Assembly: GCA_018136815.1 (NCBI GenBank)
Contig: CM030934.1
Span: 5,095,587 to 5,159,586 of the forward strand
Origin: Isochrysis galbana
Taxonomy: Eukaryota; Haptophyta; Isochrysidales; Isochrysidaceae
DNA: 64,000 nt
Direction: 5' to 3'
How positions within the stretch are numbered: the stretch's first letter is position 1; each line of letters opens with the position of its first letter. The translations under genes were made by a program, and so were the position numbers. Positions 31,601-41,889 of this stretch are shown piece by piece. Under the pieces are notes generated by a model, which ran no database searches, was not told where the DNA came from, and saw only the letters and a list, made by a program, of their open reading frames with translations.

Positions 31601-34600
31601 GCGTGCGATCGCCACTTCCGTCTGTGCCTCAGCTGCCGCCGCCTCCGCTACTAGCTTGGCAGCCCTGAGCGCCTCAACCTCCACCGTAAGCTCCTGACGC
31701 GCTGCTTCCGTCGCCGCCATCTCTTTCCGTATGCACACCATGGCATCCTCCGCCGAGAGAGCGGCCCCATGTAGTCTATCCTCGGCAGCCATCGCACGCG
31801 CGGCTGCCGCCTCATGTGCTGACTCCGCCGTTGCGAGCTTGCGCTCCAATTCGCGCTCCCGACGCGCAGCCGCAGCAAGTAGAGTGGAGGCTTCGTCAGC
31901 ATCCCGCCGAGCACCGGCTGCCGCTGCTTGCAGTGACTCTTCCTTTTGGCGGTACGCATTAATCTCATTGCGCACCGCCTCGAGATCACGTGTCAGCGCG
32001 GCTGCTGCCGATTCTGCGGCCTCTCGAGCTTGCACAGCGCTTGCCAGCTTCTCCTCAGCGGTTTCCTCTGCCAACCTCCGCGCGTTTTCTGCCTCCAGTC
32101 GCTTGCGAGACGCCTCTGCCGCTGCAGCTTCCGAGCTCCTCGCCAGATCGGCTTCTTCGTGCATTCGCAATGTGGCATGGCGCGTCCGCTCTTCCGCGGC
32201 ATCGGTCGCCGCCTTTGCTGCCTGCAACTCTAATTCGGCTACCACAACAGCCTTCCTCCCGTCCTCGAGCTCCGACACTGCCGTGCGTGCTTCAGCCTTG
32301 GCCTGATGCAAATCCTCATTCGCCCGCTCTAAGTCGGTGCCAAGCGACTTTACCTGGCTTTTCAAGGCGACGATCTCACTCTCTGCTGCCACAAGGGCCT
32401 CGGCAGCTTGTCGGGAGGAGGCATCAGCCGTCTCGCGGAAGCGACGCAGAGCTTGCTCTGCCCCGGCTCGGGCCGTCTCGCTCTCCGCCTGCGCCGTTTT
32501 TATGACTGATTCCAGCTGTGTCTTTGCCTCCGCCAAAGCACGCGCTCCTTCTGCTTCACGTGACCGGCCCAACTCCACTTCTTGACGTGCTTCATATAAC
32601 TGCGCTTGAAGTGAAGAAGACCGCTGTTCCGCCTTGCGATGTGCCGCCTGTGCCTCGATGAGAGCCATTTCAGCCTGCTCTCGTGCCTTGACCTGCGCAT
32701 CCGCAAAAGCCATGCCCTGCTCTATCCTCCCTTGAGCCGCAGCCGTCGAGCGCTCGCGCTCCACAGTCGCCTCCACCAAACGAGCCCGTACCTCAGAGAG
32801 CTCGTTTCGAGCCGCCTCAAGTGCGTTGCGCATGGTCTCGAGATCGCTGCGGGCACTCGCCGCGTCGGCCTCCGCAGCGGCGGCTACATCTGCGGACTTA
32901 TCTCGCTCGACGGTTGCCCTCCGCGCTGCTGCGGCTAGCTCGTCTCGTTCGGCAGTCAGCGCCACCCTCTCGCGTGCAAAATTGCCCGAGGTCGCTGCGG
33001 CTCGACGCTCAGCCTGTTCGGCGCGTTCAGTGGCTATTTTGACGTTTGCTTCCGCGTTGATTCGATCGCGAGCTGATGCTTCCTTTGCTTGGTGCTCGCG
33101 CGCGGCAGCCTCATCGGCTGCCATCTTGTGAGCTTCTGAGGCACGGATGGCTGCGTCGCGAGCGGTGCGTGCTTCTGCTGCCTCCACCTCTGCAGCAGCT
33201 CGCGCCTTCTCCGCGGCCGCGAGGGTCTGATTCACGCCTTCGTTGATCGCTGACATTTCAGCGAGTGCAGCCTCGCGGGCCGCTGCCGCAGCCGCGCGGA
33301 TTTCATCGGCAGCGGGCTTGCGCGGGCTGCTCGCTGCTCGATTTAGGTGCCGCCCATTTGCATCACGGAGCGGCAACACCAATTTCTCCCCATTGGTGGC
33401 CTCGTCACCTCGATCCCTTATGCCTTTGAGCTCCTCCTGCAAAGCCGCCACGTATTTTGTAAGCTCTTTCACCTTGGCTTCCAGCTTAGCGCTCCTCCGG
33501 CGCTCAGCAACAAGGGCCTCCCGAACCTCCGCTACGTTGCTTCCACCTACAAATGCTTCATCGTCCGTCTCGGCCTCCGCATCCTTGCTCTCCTTGATCT
33601 CCTTGCCGCCGATGAGCACTTTCGACTGGACCTCCTCGATTTGTGCTTGCAGGAGCCGTTTCTGCAGGGAGGTGATTTGGGCTTGCAGCCGCGCCTTCTG
33701 CGCTCGCTCCTTGGCGTACTCTCGCACGCACTGGGCGAGTGCAGCCTCGGCTGCGGAGCGCTCGTGTTCAAGCCGTGATACTGATGATGCCGCCGCTGCC
33801 ACCTCCGCGGCAGAGCCATCCGGCTGCTTCAGAGGCTGAGTGCGCTGACGCTCCGCCGCCGCAAGTTGTGCCCGTAGCGTTTTTAGTTGCGCCTCGTACT
33901 GTGCGAGCAACGATGAGGCAATAGCGTCGCCACCTGCCTGAAGATTTACGCGTGCATGATTACGGATCGCTCGTGCTCGCGACGTGAAGTGGAGTGTCTG
34001 CAATGTGTCGTCCAAGGCGGACTGCTGAGGTGAAATGCATGCAATCATGGCTGTTCGACAATTGCCCCCCAGTGAGTCTTGCAACAGGCGAGTGAGCTTC
34101 GAGTCGCGGTACGGGACGTGGACCGCACGTCCGCGAGCTTCGCACAGCGTGGCCATGACCTGAGGGTGAGGGCAAAGACATGCAGGCATCGAGCCGTAAC
34201 ATGACAGGGCCAGCGGAGAGGTGCTCTGATCTGACGTGCCGGTCCGCCCGCTTCACCACACACCTTAGCAAGGGCCGATAGCGATAGGTTGATCTTCTTG
34301 CTTTCTTCAAGCCGTGCGCCACTCTCGCCCATCTGCGCCGCACGCTCCGAGCCCGCAAGGTCGACCAAGTTTAAGCGCGACAGCTTGAGAGCGGACGCAC
34401 TGCCAGTTCCACCACCTGTATTTGTGGGGTCGATCCCTTTTTCGATACCGTACGAGCAGCAGCTTCCCCCGACCTGCGCCTTGCGCGCCCCGCCCTTGAC
34501 AGCGGCGAGACCGGCGGCGATGCTATCAAGGCTCTCCGTTTGCTCGACCACGACCGTGAATACTGCATGCGAGCGGGAGCTCACATCGTTGATCCTGGTC

Positions 34601-35289
34601 GCTGCGGTTGCCCGTGCGCGTTGGCCGCGCGCCGCGAGTGCCCAAACCTCGGATGGGCTGCGGACCGTCACCTCTGTGATTCCCTCAACAAAAACACCGC
34701 GCTGAGGGTCTTCACGCAGGCTGAGCGAGCCTGAGTGCGGGCAGAGTAGGTCGCCGATGTTCTCACGGTACAGCTGCATGAAGGAGACGCGGATCAGGAA
34801 CTTTCCGTGCACGAGGGCAGCGTCGGTCTGGATCGCGTCGAAAAGCTGCTGGGCGGCGCGAGGAATTATCCCCGCTGCTGCTGAGGTCGCCCACCGTGCT
34901 GCCGCCTTCTTGCCCCCATCCACCTGGCCACCCTCCGGTCCATAGCACGTGAATGACTTTCCAGTACCCGATGGACCATAGCAGAACACGGTTGAGTTGA
35001 AGCCGAGGAGGCAGGCGCGCACATGTGGAGCGGCGGCAAGGGCGTACATTTGCTCCTGTCCGGCAGTGGCGTCAAGGACGCCGTCGAATGTGAAGACATC
35101 CGCAGTGGGCGGCGGGCGGCGGGCGGCAGTGGGACCCGATCCATCTGCACCGTGGAGCACTGAGACGCTCGGCCGGCCATCAGCCGCTGCGCCGACCAGT
35201 AGCACGGGCCGGCTGAGCGGCGGTTCGCGCGGCAGCGCCGGCCTAATGCGCACATACGCACGCAGTGGCGCCTCTTCATCGGCTGCCAT
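25652..35289 (-). CDS. giant N-terminal-motor kinesin with very long coiled-coil tail
   Basis: Exon 1 (35289-34264) and exon 2 (34159-25652) join over a 104-base phase-0 intron (GTGTGT...CTCAG) inside the motor, giving about 3,177 residues. The motor is at residues about 1-405: [12 protein letters not shown]-loop [13 protein letters not shown] (the usual GQTGSGKT is altered but keeps GKS), switch [14 protein letters not shown], switch [24 protein letters not shown], then across the splice [18 protein letters not shown] and [14 protein letters not shown]. The remaining 2,750 or so residues are Ala/Glu/Arg-rich coiled coil with few helix breakers, internally repeated around 27785-29381 and ending just after a basic RARRGGARP patch. 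The in-frame region upstream of 35289 is Arg/Gly-rich and unlikely to be translated. It is an ATP-driven microtubule motor. The tail could span roughly 400 nm if fully helical. The kinesin subfamily cannot be fixed by eye. Confidence 0.93.
27785..29381 (-). repeat. intragenic coiled-coil repeats in the kinesin tail, spaced in multiples of 21 bases
   Basis: On the plus strand the repeated word CTCCTGCTGCGCGGCTTGTG and close variants start at 27785, 27974, 28121, 28268, 28457, 28541, 28877, 29024, 29171 and 29360. The spacings are 189, 147, 147, 189, 84, 336, 147, 147 and 189 bases, that is 63, 49, 49, 63, 28, 112, 49, 49 and 63 residues. All are multiples of seven, so every duplication or deletion has kept the heptad register. 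Confidence 0.92.
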
Positions 35290-36682
35290 CCCAGGAGCCC
35301 GAGTGCGGTGGTGGGCGTAGTCTCCCTCCCGTCCCTTCTCGTCCCCGCTCCCACCTCCCCTCTCCCTCTCCTGCCCCTTCCTCTCTCCTCCCACCCTCTC
35401 TCCTCCCTCCCGCTCTCGTCGCTCCCTCTCCCTCCCTCCCTCCCTCCCTCCCTCCCTCTCTCGCAGCGCGACAGGTAGAGTGAGAGAGGTGCGCGGCGAG
35501 TCGCCCCCCCCCCCTCCGGTTTTGTTCCTAGATAGTGCTACCCAGATATAATATTACATATCTACTCCCAGGATACACACGTACGACGTACGATGTGCGT
35601 GATAGGTGATGCTCCCAAGCCCCCCACTCTATACTCTACTCCTTCCTCCTTCCTACCATGAAGACCTAGAGCTCTATTCTGTCGCATCCAGAGTATTTTA
35701 TATACTCTAGGCAGGTGCGGTGCTTCTATCAATGTGTAATGTGTAGTGTGTAGTGTGTGAGAATATTGAGTGAGTTTTGTTTTTTCCAATGAGTTGCCTC
35801 GAAGCTCCGCCGCATTGCACGCCGCATTTGTTCGTTTGTCCTTATTTGTTTCATTGGTTTGTTTGTGCGATGTTGCGTTAGTTTTCGGAGTTTTCTTGTT
35901 GGTGAGTGAGTGATGTGGGGTGGTGTCTCGTGTCTCGTGGGCCGTCGTCGCGATGTAGCGCGCCCTTCCCCCCCTCTCTCAAGACTTCTCTTCACTCCAT
36001 GCCCTAGCTTCTAGCTTCTAGCTTGCCCCATTGAGACTTGACACTTGACACGATCAAGCACCCGCTTGATTCGACAGTTTGAAGGCATCCCTCACTCACC
36101 CGCACGCCGCACACTTCTCTCGTCTTATTCGGTTGGTCTCTTGGAATCTTGCGCGGCAGGATTGCCTCTCGTTGCCGTTATGATAATATTCCCGTTCTAG
36201 ACGAGATCGCCGACAGATAGCCCTTTGATTGTCGTCCGTCGCTGGCTGATCGGAGTGTTGGGTGTTGGAGTGTTGGCTTGTTAGGTTTAGCTCGGTCACT
36301 CACTCATTTTAACCACTATTTCCCACCTCCCTTGGGTGTCCAAGGATTCCTTAGGGTCCCCCCCTACCTGCCCCGGCAACTCCCTCCCCCCTCCGAACGA
36401 CCCCCTCCCGCCCCACGAAGGGCAATGGCGTCGGTGAGTGACCCCCCTCCCTTCCCCCGCGCGTGGCGGGCTATTTTGGGAGATTGAGGCGGGAGCTCAC
36501 GGGAGGGAATCGGAGTGGTGAATGTAGGGCGCATCACTAAAAGAAACGCGGAGCTTCCGCGACGTCCGATCGCCCGCGATCGGCCGAAGAATGGCCTGGA
36601 GGTGGTGGCCATGTGGCCATGCAGAGCCTAGAGCTCTCGCGAGCAGGGTGGAGGGTCAAGGGTAGGTCGCACGCTGGTGCTC
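35290..36682. other. intergenic region upstream of the kinesin; no gene recognised
   Basis: Begins with a CT/CCTCCC-rich tract (about 35325-35465) directly 5' of the kinesin start, followed by a poly-C run near 35504-35515. The rest is AT-richer sequence with TGTAGTGTGTAG-like repeats (about 35735-35760). No conserved reading frame is visible. Confidence 0.5.
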
Positions 36683-36723
36683 AAGTCGCGTTCCGTCAAA
36701 AGAGGGCCAGGTTATTTGTTTTA

Positions 36724-36764
<41 letters not shown>

Positions 36765-37460
36765 CACATTGGGCGCAGTTTTCCCCCCCCGGCTCAATTG
36801 TCAGGTTATTTGGTCTATTATACCCCCGGCTACGCGTGCTGAGTTTTCATCTTCTTCGTGATGCGAGATCCGTGCTGAGTTTTCTTTTTGATATCGCTTG
36901 GCTGATCTTGGGTGGCGAGATCCGTGATGCGAGGACGGCCTGCGTGTAGAGTTTGCCAGCTGCTCGGCGTGTTGCCATGTCACGGGTAAAAAACTTTTCG
37001 CACACACCGTAAATTTTTTTCTCCAATGGATAAGAAGAAATGTATCCCTACGCCTTTCGAGGGTCCAACCCTAACCCGAGAAATGCCTCGGTCATCCAAG
37101 AGTTCAGGATACGGAAATTAATCAGATTGGCTGAAATATTAGAGATGGAGCAAGAGTCGGGACAACCACGGCCAGATACTGAAGTGTATGATGATGCACA
37201 ACTAATATTTGAAATGAAGCACGATGGTTGGGATGTTCAACAGCTACCACGGTATCACACCATAATGGGAAATTACGATCGACGTCGTTAAAACAAAACA
37301 CCCGCAAAGACGTGGCGGGTCGGGCGCAGAGGAAAAGCGCGGGGGAACATGCGCCGCGGGGGAAAAGTTGTTTATGCTAGTCTGCATTTAATTTTAAAAT
37401 AGTGCTAAAATTAAGTCATTAAGTCGCGTTCCGTCAAAAGAGGGCCAGGTTATTTGTTTT
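36683..37460. repeat. identical 40-base direct repeats flanking a 698-base segment
   Basis: 36683-36722 and 37421-37460 are identical over 40 bases (AAGTCGCGTTCCGTCAAAAG ... TTATTTGTTTT). The segment between them holds a CA microsatellite (about 36729-36763) and the AT-rich ORF at 37040-37291. It may be an inserted element with terminal direct repeats, or a local duplication. Confidence 0.85.
37040..37291 (+). CDS. AT-rich hypothetical ORF (83 residues)
   Basis: The ORF starts MYPYAFRGSNPNPRNASV and continues with charged, natural-looking sequence (KLIRLAEILEMEQES, DDAQLIFEMKHDGWDVQQ). Codons end in A or T far more often than in neighbouring genes. It sits between the two 40-base direct repeats. 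No family is recognised; it may belong to a mobile element or be acquired DNA. Confidence 0.4.
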   Translation: MYPYAFRGSNPNPRNASVIQEFRIRKLIRLAEILEMEQESGQPRPDTEVYDDAQLIFEMKHDGWDVQQLPRYHTIMGNYDRRR

Positions 37461-37506
37461 CTTTTTGGTTAAAGCTAAACGCGGAAGTCTCCACATCCAC
37501 GGCCCA

Positions 37507-37799
37507 TGCCAGAGGCTGTGACAAGCAGCATCGCCAGGATGGCGCCGCTCATGCTCATGCCCTCCTCCATGTTCGCAGAGACCGAGTCGCTTGGCGATGA
37601 AGACAAAGTACTGGGCCGAAGGAGCGAGGCTCGTGGGAAGAGGAGAGTGAAGCGGGGTGTCTACGAAGTGCAAGAGATGGGCGCCTATGATGGCCTGACG
37701 GCCGCCCACATCGCAAAGCTCAAGGGGCACGTTGACATCGAGCGCATGCTTGTGCAAGCCCACATCGCGCCGTGCCCACGCACGGCGTGCACAGTGTGA
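37507..37799 (+). pseudogene. ankyrin-repeat-like fragment
   Basis: A 97-codon frame beginning MPEAVTSSIARMAPLM contains YDGLTAAHIAKLKGHVDIER, which fits an ankyrin repeat (a DG.TA.HIA...GH..I pattern). It ends inside the first unit of the downstream tandem array (HIAPCPRTACTV). One repeat alone is unlikely to fold, so this is probably a gene fragment captured by repeats. A continuation elsewhere is not visible. Confidence 0.5.
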
Positions 37800-38360
37800 T
37801 TGCAAGTCATCACACGTGCTGCGCAACTAAACATCTCTTATATGGCTACTTTACGTGATTGTGGGTCTTAGGGGTACGCACAGGGGAAAAATTGGCATGC
37901 GCACGCACGGCGCCCCCGCGGGGGGGGGGGCGATGCACATCGCGCCGTGCCCACGAACGGCGTGCACAATGATTGCAAGTCATCACACGTGCTGCGCAAC
38001 GAAACATCTCTTATATGGCTACTTACGTGAGTGTGGGCCTTATGGGTACGCACAGGGGGAAATTGTCACGGCGCCCCCGCGGGGGGGGGGGGCGATGCAC
38101 GGCGCACGGCGTGCACAATGATTGCAAGTCATCACACGTGCTGCGTGACGAAACATCTCTTATATGGCTACTTTACGTGAATGTGGGCCTTAGGGGAAAA
38201 AGTTGACATGCGCACGCACGGCGCCCCGCAGGGGGCCGATGCACATCGCGAATCACAATCGAAAAGCGCCGACACGGCGCCCTCCGGGGGGGGGGACACG
38301 CGTCGCGGGAAGCAGGGAATGTTACGCTAGTCTACATTTAATTTTGAAATAACAACTGTG
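37765..38360 (+). repeat. tandem array, three units of about 149-173 bases
   Basis: Each unit has a CGGCGTGCACA palindromic core, TGATTGCAAGTCATCACACG, CATCTCTTATATGGCTACTT, GTGGG(C/T)CTTA, CGCACAGGGG and a CCCCGCGGGGG hairpin. The CAAGTCATCACACG word starts at 37803, 37976 and 38125. The array ends near GCTAGTCTACATTTAATTTTGAAATAA (38333-38356). A close copy of that terminal block lies at 37377-37400, before the ankyrin-like ORF. Confidence 0.85.
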
Positions 38361-38463
38361 GACATTCGATCGCTCAATTCGACTCATGTCCCACAATTGA
38401 CGGAACGACACCTTCAAGGGTCGCACACATTAGTATTGACCCATCCTGGCCCCTCGCACCGCA

Positions 38464-38623
38464 GGCATGCCTCGATTCGATCCGGCCCGACGCCCAGGGC
38501 CACGGCCCGATTGACGTCGAGAAGCGCTCGCTTGGACGCCTGGAGGTGCAGCTCCTCATGTCTCATGTGGCCGTGCGGCGCGACGTGCTGGTCGCGACCG
38601 GCCCGTTCAGGGCCTGCCTGTAA
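38464..38623 (+). pseudogene. possible orphan exon
   Basis: After a CCTCGCACCGCAG acceptor-like sequence, one frame reads ACLDSIRPDAQGHGPIDVEK and then RLEVQLLMSHVAVRRDVLVA before a stop. It looks like real protein sequence and unlike simple repeats, but I cannot assign it to a family or find adjoining exons. Confidence 0.25.
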
Positions 38624-38764
38624 CCCCCAAAGCCTCCTGGCCCGGCCCCACGCGTTCTCGCCCACCGTTGATCCGAAATTTTGAGAGCTAGTGTGTGGCG
38701 TGTTCACCTCTCACCACCGCCTTCACCGCAAAGGCGTGCGCCGTGGCCGCTAGGTACATGGTTT

Positions 38765-38998
38765 TGGCTCCTGGGGCGGAACCATTTCATGTGATGAGAT
38801 TTGGATCGCCCTAAGCAAGCTGAGCTCGCTGAGGGGCAAGAAAGCGCCAGGGGCAAGCGCAGTCGCGTGCGAAAGTTGGGCACTCTGGCCCGTTCGGCCC
38901 ATAGCCTTGGTCTTGTTGTCGATGTTGCGCAGGACCAACTTCGACGCGATGTGTGCGGGCGGCGCTATTAGGTTTGATTTCAGTCGAGTTACGTGAGA
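38765..38998 (+). mobile_element. LINE reverse transcriptase N-terminal fragment
   Basis: The plus frame reads SWGGTISCDEIWIALSKLSS, RGKKAPGASAV, then WPVRPIALVLLSMLRRTNF and a stop. The E...AL..L...KAPG pattern followed by a hydrophobic helix is the entry to a non-LTR reverse transcriptase. There is no polymerase core, so it is a dead fragment. A minus-strand frame over the same bases is the shadow. Confidence 0.55.
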
Positions 38999-39203
38999 AA
39001 GTCGTGGGGCGAGAGTCGGAGTGTTTTCCTGGGTGTCCGTGTCCGCCGTCCTGTCGTCAGTCGTCACCTGTCGCTCTCGCTCTCGTCGTCCCGCTCTCGT
39101 CTACTACTCATACCCTACCATCTCTCCTTCCATCGCCAGCCCCTGCCATCGATCCCAGTCCTCCTCTCGCTCGCCCTCGCCTCTCGCCGCTCGCTCGATG
39201 TCG

Positions 39204-39256
39204 CTCTCGCCGCCGTCCTCGCCCTCGCTCAAGCCCGCCTGCCTGCCTTCCTCTGC
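39204..39256 (+). repeat. 53-base dispersed block shared with 16746-16798
   Basis: CTCTCGCCGCCGTCCTCGCC ... CTTCCTCTGC is the same at both sites apart from one base. It lies in CT-rich sequence (39040-39300) with no recognised gene. Confidence 0.85.
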
Positions 39257-39684
39257 TAACGGGCTTCAGCCCGTCGGCGTCTCCGAAGTCATCTCCTCCG
39301 CCGCGCCTGCCGCCATCTTGCCTCCCTCCTCATTGCCCTCAGACCAAATGGGTCTGCCCAATTCGTCCTCCTCCTCTCGTGGACTACGTAGGGGCTCGGT
39401 GAACGGGGCTTCTCGGTGGCAGGCGGTGTGTCCCGGTCCCCGGCGGTCTAGTCCCCTTCTCCCTCCTGCGCCACCGGGCTACCGGTTTTCAGTGCGTTTG
39501 TTTTCGCAAAGGCCTTTTTGTCTTCTTGTCGGATCCCGTATCCCGTTTGCCTTCGGTTGTTTCGAGGTGCTTGGCGTGTTAACCCCAGATACTGAAGAAA
39601 AAGGAATGACGGGTGCGAGGGGAGGAAGTGGAGGTTGGGGATGTAAGGGCGGTGGAGTAGTAGTGACAGGGTAACCTAGACCTA

Positions 39685-40110
39685 GCAGGCGGGCAGCCCA
39701 GCATCTTCAAATGTTTTTTTTCGAGGTGGGTGTGTTAGGGTATTGCCGGGCGATTGCGATTAGTTTGTAGGCCGGACTCGGTTGTTGTCGCCTATCGCCT
39801 AGTTGTTTTTGGTGATTAAGCCAGCCTAGCTTCTCTACCTAGCGCTCGCGCCACCATGGCAAGGTTCTCGCTCATTTCAAGCTCGCCATGGGCGAACTGA
39901 ATATAAATTTAGTTGCCCTCCCCCCAAGCGAGGCGCGAGGCCCAAAGTAGTGCACATGGGCCAAAGCCAAAGCCCCACGGAAACCGAGGACAAATGAACA
40001 ACGGGGGAAGTAGAAGGGGGAGCTAGCGTGGGATGAGGGCGATGTTATCGGGGCCTTTGGGGAGGGTAGGCGCAATAGTAGTAGATGGCATCTTCAAAGG
40101 TTTTTTTCTG
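39685..40110 (+). repeat. two LINE-type 3' tails and a family A fragment
   Basis: GCATCTTCAAATG plus a T-run at 39701-39721 and GCATCTTCAAAGG plus T7 at 40088-40107 are near-identical termini. A third lies at 46065-46084. Between them, at about 39880-39925, is a minus-strand family A head (AACTAAATTTATATTCAGTT followed by CGCCCATGG). Confidence 0.7.
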
Positions 40111-40251
40111 TCACTACTACCTCCTCTGTCTGCGCTCTAAGTACTAAGCATCCATTCATCATGACTACGTCTTGATCATGCACATGGCGGACCCTCCGGG
40201 GATCCATCCCGTTCATTCACGGTGACATAGACGTGCTACCATGTGCTAGCC

Positions 40252-41889
40252 TCACGCCTGGGCCATGGCGACATCGCACTCACGAATTTCCATGGCGGGA
40301 GGGGCGGTGCGCAGCTCTTGGCTCAAACGGATCGCTGTCGGGTTGTTTTGCTTCGGCTTGTTCCACAACCAAAAGTTCGCCGCCCACTTGGTGCCCTTCT
40401 TGACATCGCAGCCCGCGTGCAGGGATGTCTGATCAAATTCGCCGTTAGGCAGCATCGAGTAGAAGATCAGGACCGCGCGGGCCTCTGGGGCCACCGCCAC
40501 GCCGCGGTTGCAGTCGAGGAAGTCGCGCGGCTGCGAGAGTTTACCAGCCCGTACGAAGCCCGTCTCGCCACCCCTGGCGGGCTGATTGAGGAAAAAGAGT
40601 ACGGTAGCCATCCTGTTGTTGGCATACTCTTCCTCACGATCAGCATCACGGTACTCGCCCGGATCGAAAAAGTCGTGATGGGCTGTGTAGTGTTCCCACT
40701 CTTCGTAGCGCAAGACCTGAATTTGCTCTGCGTGGGTGAGCGGCACGCGCGTGAGAAGCTGCACGCGCCGATCCAGAGGCATCACCGAATCCTCCCAGAG
40801 TGGGAACGACCACTGCGAAGAGGTTCGGTACTCGGCAGCAGCGTGCCCTGCGTCGGCCGTCTTTAGTCTGACCTGTGACTTGAACATGTGGCCTTGCGCG
40901 CGCGAGATGATCAAGTCGGCCTCCTCCTGGCCGAGGAAGTCGGATGCCACCAGTGCACGAGGCCATAACGATACCGTCGTCAAGCTCACGTTCCGCGTGC
41001 CACGTCCATCATCGATAAGTAAGTGCCGTTGGTAGCCAATCTCGATTGCAGGCCAAACCCACTGGCCGCCCTCAAAGATGAGCACGCAACCACCTGAAGA
41101 TATGGATGCAGAGAGCTCGGCAACCGACTCTAGTTGCTTGCCTGTGGCAGTAAAGATGGCTGGCAGCTGATGCAGAGGACCACGTTTTGGCACGCCAAGA
41201 CGGCGCATCAGCAAGAGGGCGACGTCGCTGGCATTAAGTAATGCAAAGGGCACGCGAATGTGGACAGTTGGCATCGGCTTCTGCGTCGACGGAGTGCCGC
41301 CAGTCCAGCCATCCGGAAAGACTGCCAGCGTGAAGGCGGTTTCTGTATCTGCGTCGGGTGCTAAGAGGACGCACGCGACATGACCGCCCGGGCTGGGCTC
41401 GGAGGAGCTCAGCTGCGCCCAAGGATTGCATGCTGCTAGGTTTGCCGGCTTGAGGAGTGACAGCACGTCATGCTGCATTGCCTCGCGGTATTCTGCCTCT
41501 TGCTCGCGCGGAAGGCACGGCTCGATCACGACAGTCTGCTCTAAGCCAGCCTCATCGACTTGGGCCACCTGGATCTCGGCGGCGAGTAGTCGCGTCTTGG
41601 TGCGCAGGCGCCAGACATCGCCCTCTCGCGTGCTCACGCTGAAGCTGCCGCGGGCGTCGACCACCCAGTAGCGCTTCTCACGGCCAGCCTCGTCGGTGTA
41701 GAGCAGTTCAAGATTTGCCATCATCTGGTTCTTGAGCGTGAGCGAGACGGCCCTCGCACCCGGCGGTACGCGCGAGCCAAGGTGAGAGGGCTGCGGGCAG
41801 AGAGCGAGGTCGAGAGCCGGCAGGGCCTCGCCCAGAGAGCTGAGCAGCAGCAGCGGTGCAGCGAGCGTGGCCATACTGATGGTGGACAT
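40252..41889 (-). CDS. prolyl 4-hydroxylase-type 2-oxoglutarate/Fe(II) oxygenase with N-terminal VHL-like module
   Basis: The ATG at 41889 starts MSTISMATLAAPLLLLSSLG, a clear signal peptide, giving about 545 residues. An in-frame ATG at 42111 would add a proline-run leader and bury the signal. Residues about 35-105 (SLTLKNQMMANLELLYTDEA, REKRYWVVDARGSFSVST, GDVWRLR) look like a VHL beta domain, a fold that binds hydroxyproline. The C-terminal P4H catalytic domain has the iron ligands H-x-D in HYTAHHDFFDPG and the distal His in TSLHAGCDV, followed by the 2-oxoglutarate lysine in KKGTKWAANFW. NNRMATVLFFLNQP and GGETGF are typical of the core. It likely hydroxylates prolines of secreted or wall proteins in the endoplasmic reticulum. 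The substrate is unknown. Confidence 0.88.
   Translation of the reverse strand: MSTISMATLAAPLLLLSSLGEALPALDLALCPQPSHLGSRVPPGARAVSLTLKNQMMANLELLYTDEAGREKRYWVVDARGSFSVSTREGDVWRLRTKTRLLAAEIQVAQVDEAGLEQTVVIEPCLPREQEAEYREAMQHDVLSLLKPANLAACNPWAQLSSSEPSPGGHVACVLLAPDADTETAFTLAVFPDGWTGGTPSTQKPMPTVHIRVPFALLNASDVALLLMRRLGVPKRGPLHQLPAIFTATGKQLESVAELSASISSGGCVLIFEGGQWVWPAIEIGYQRHLLIDDGRGTRNVSLTTVSLWPRALVASDFLGQEEADLIISRAQGHMFKSQVRLKTADAGHAAAEYRTSSQWSFPLWEDSVMPLDRRVQLLTRVPLTHAEQIQVLRYEEWEHYTAHHDFFDPGEYRDADREEEYANNRMATVLFFLNQPARGGETGFVRAGKLSQPRDFLDCNRGVAVAPEARAVLIFYSMLPNGEFDQTSLHAGCDVKKGTKWAANFWLWNKPKQNNPTAIRLSQELRTAPPAMEIRECDVAMAQA

Noticed and set aside
37765..38240. Tandem array considered as a CRISPR
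   Set aside because: Three units of about 150-173 bases with no short repeat and unique spacer structure, in a eukaryotic genome.
39021..39674. Open frame of 217 codons in CT-rich DNA
   Set aside because: Ser/Pro-rich translation of simple sequence that includes a dispersed 53-base repeat; no motif.
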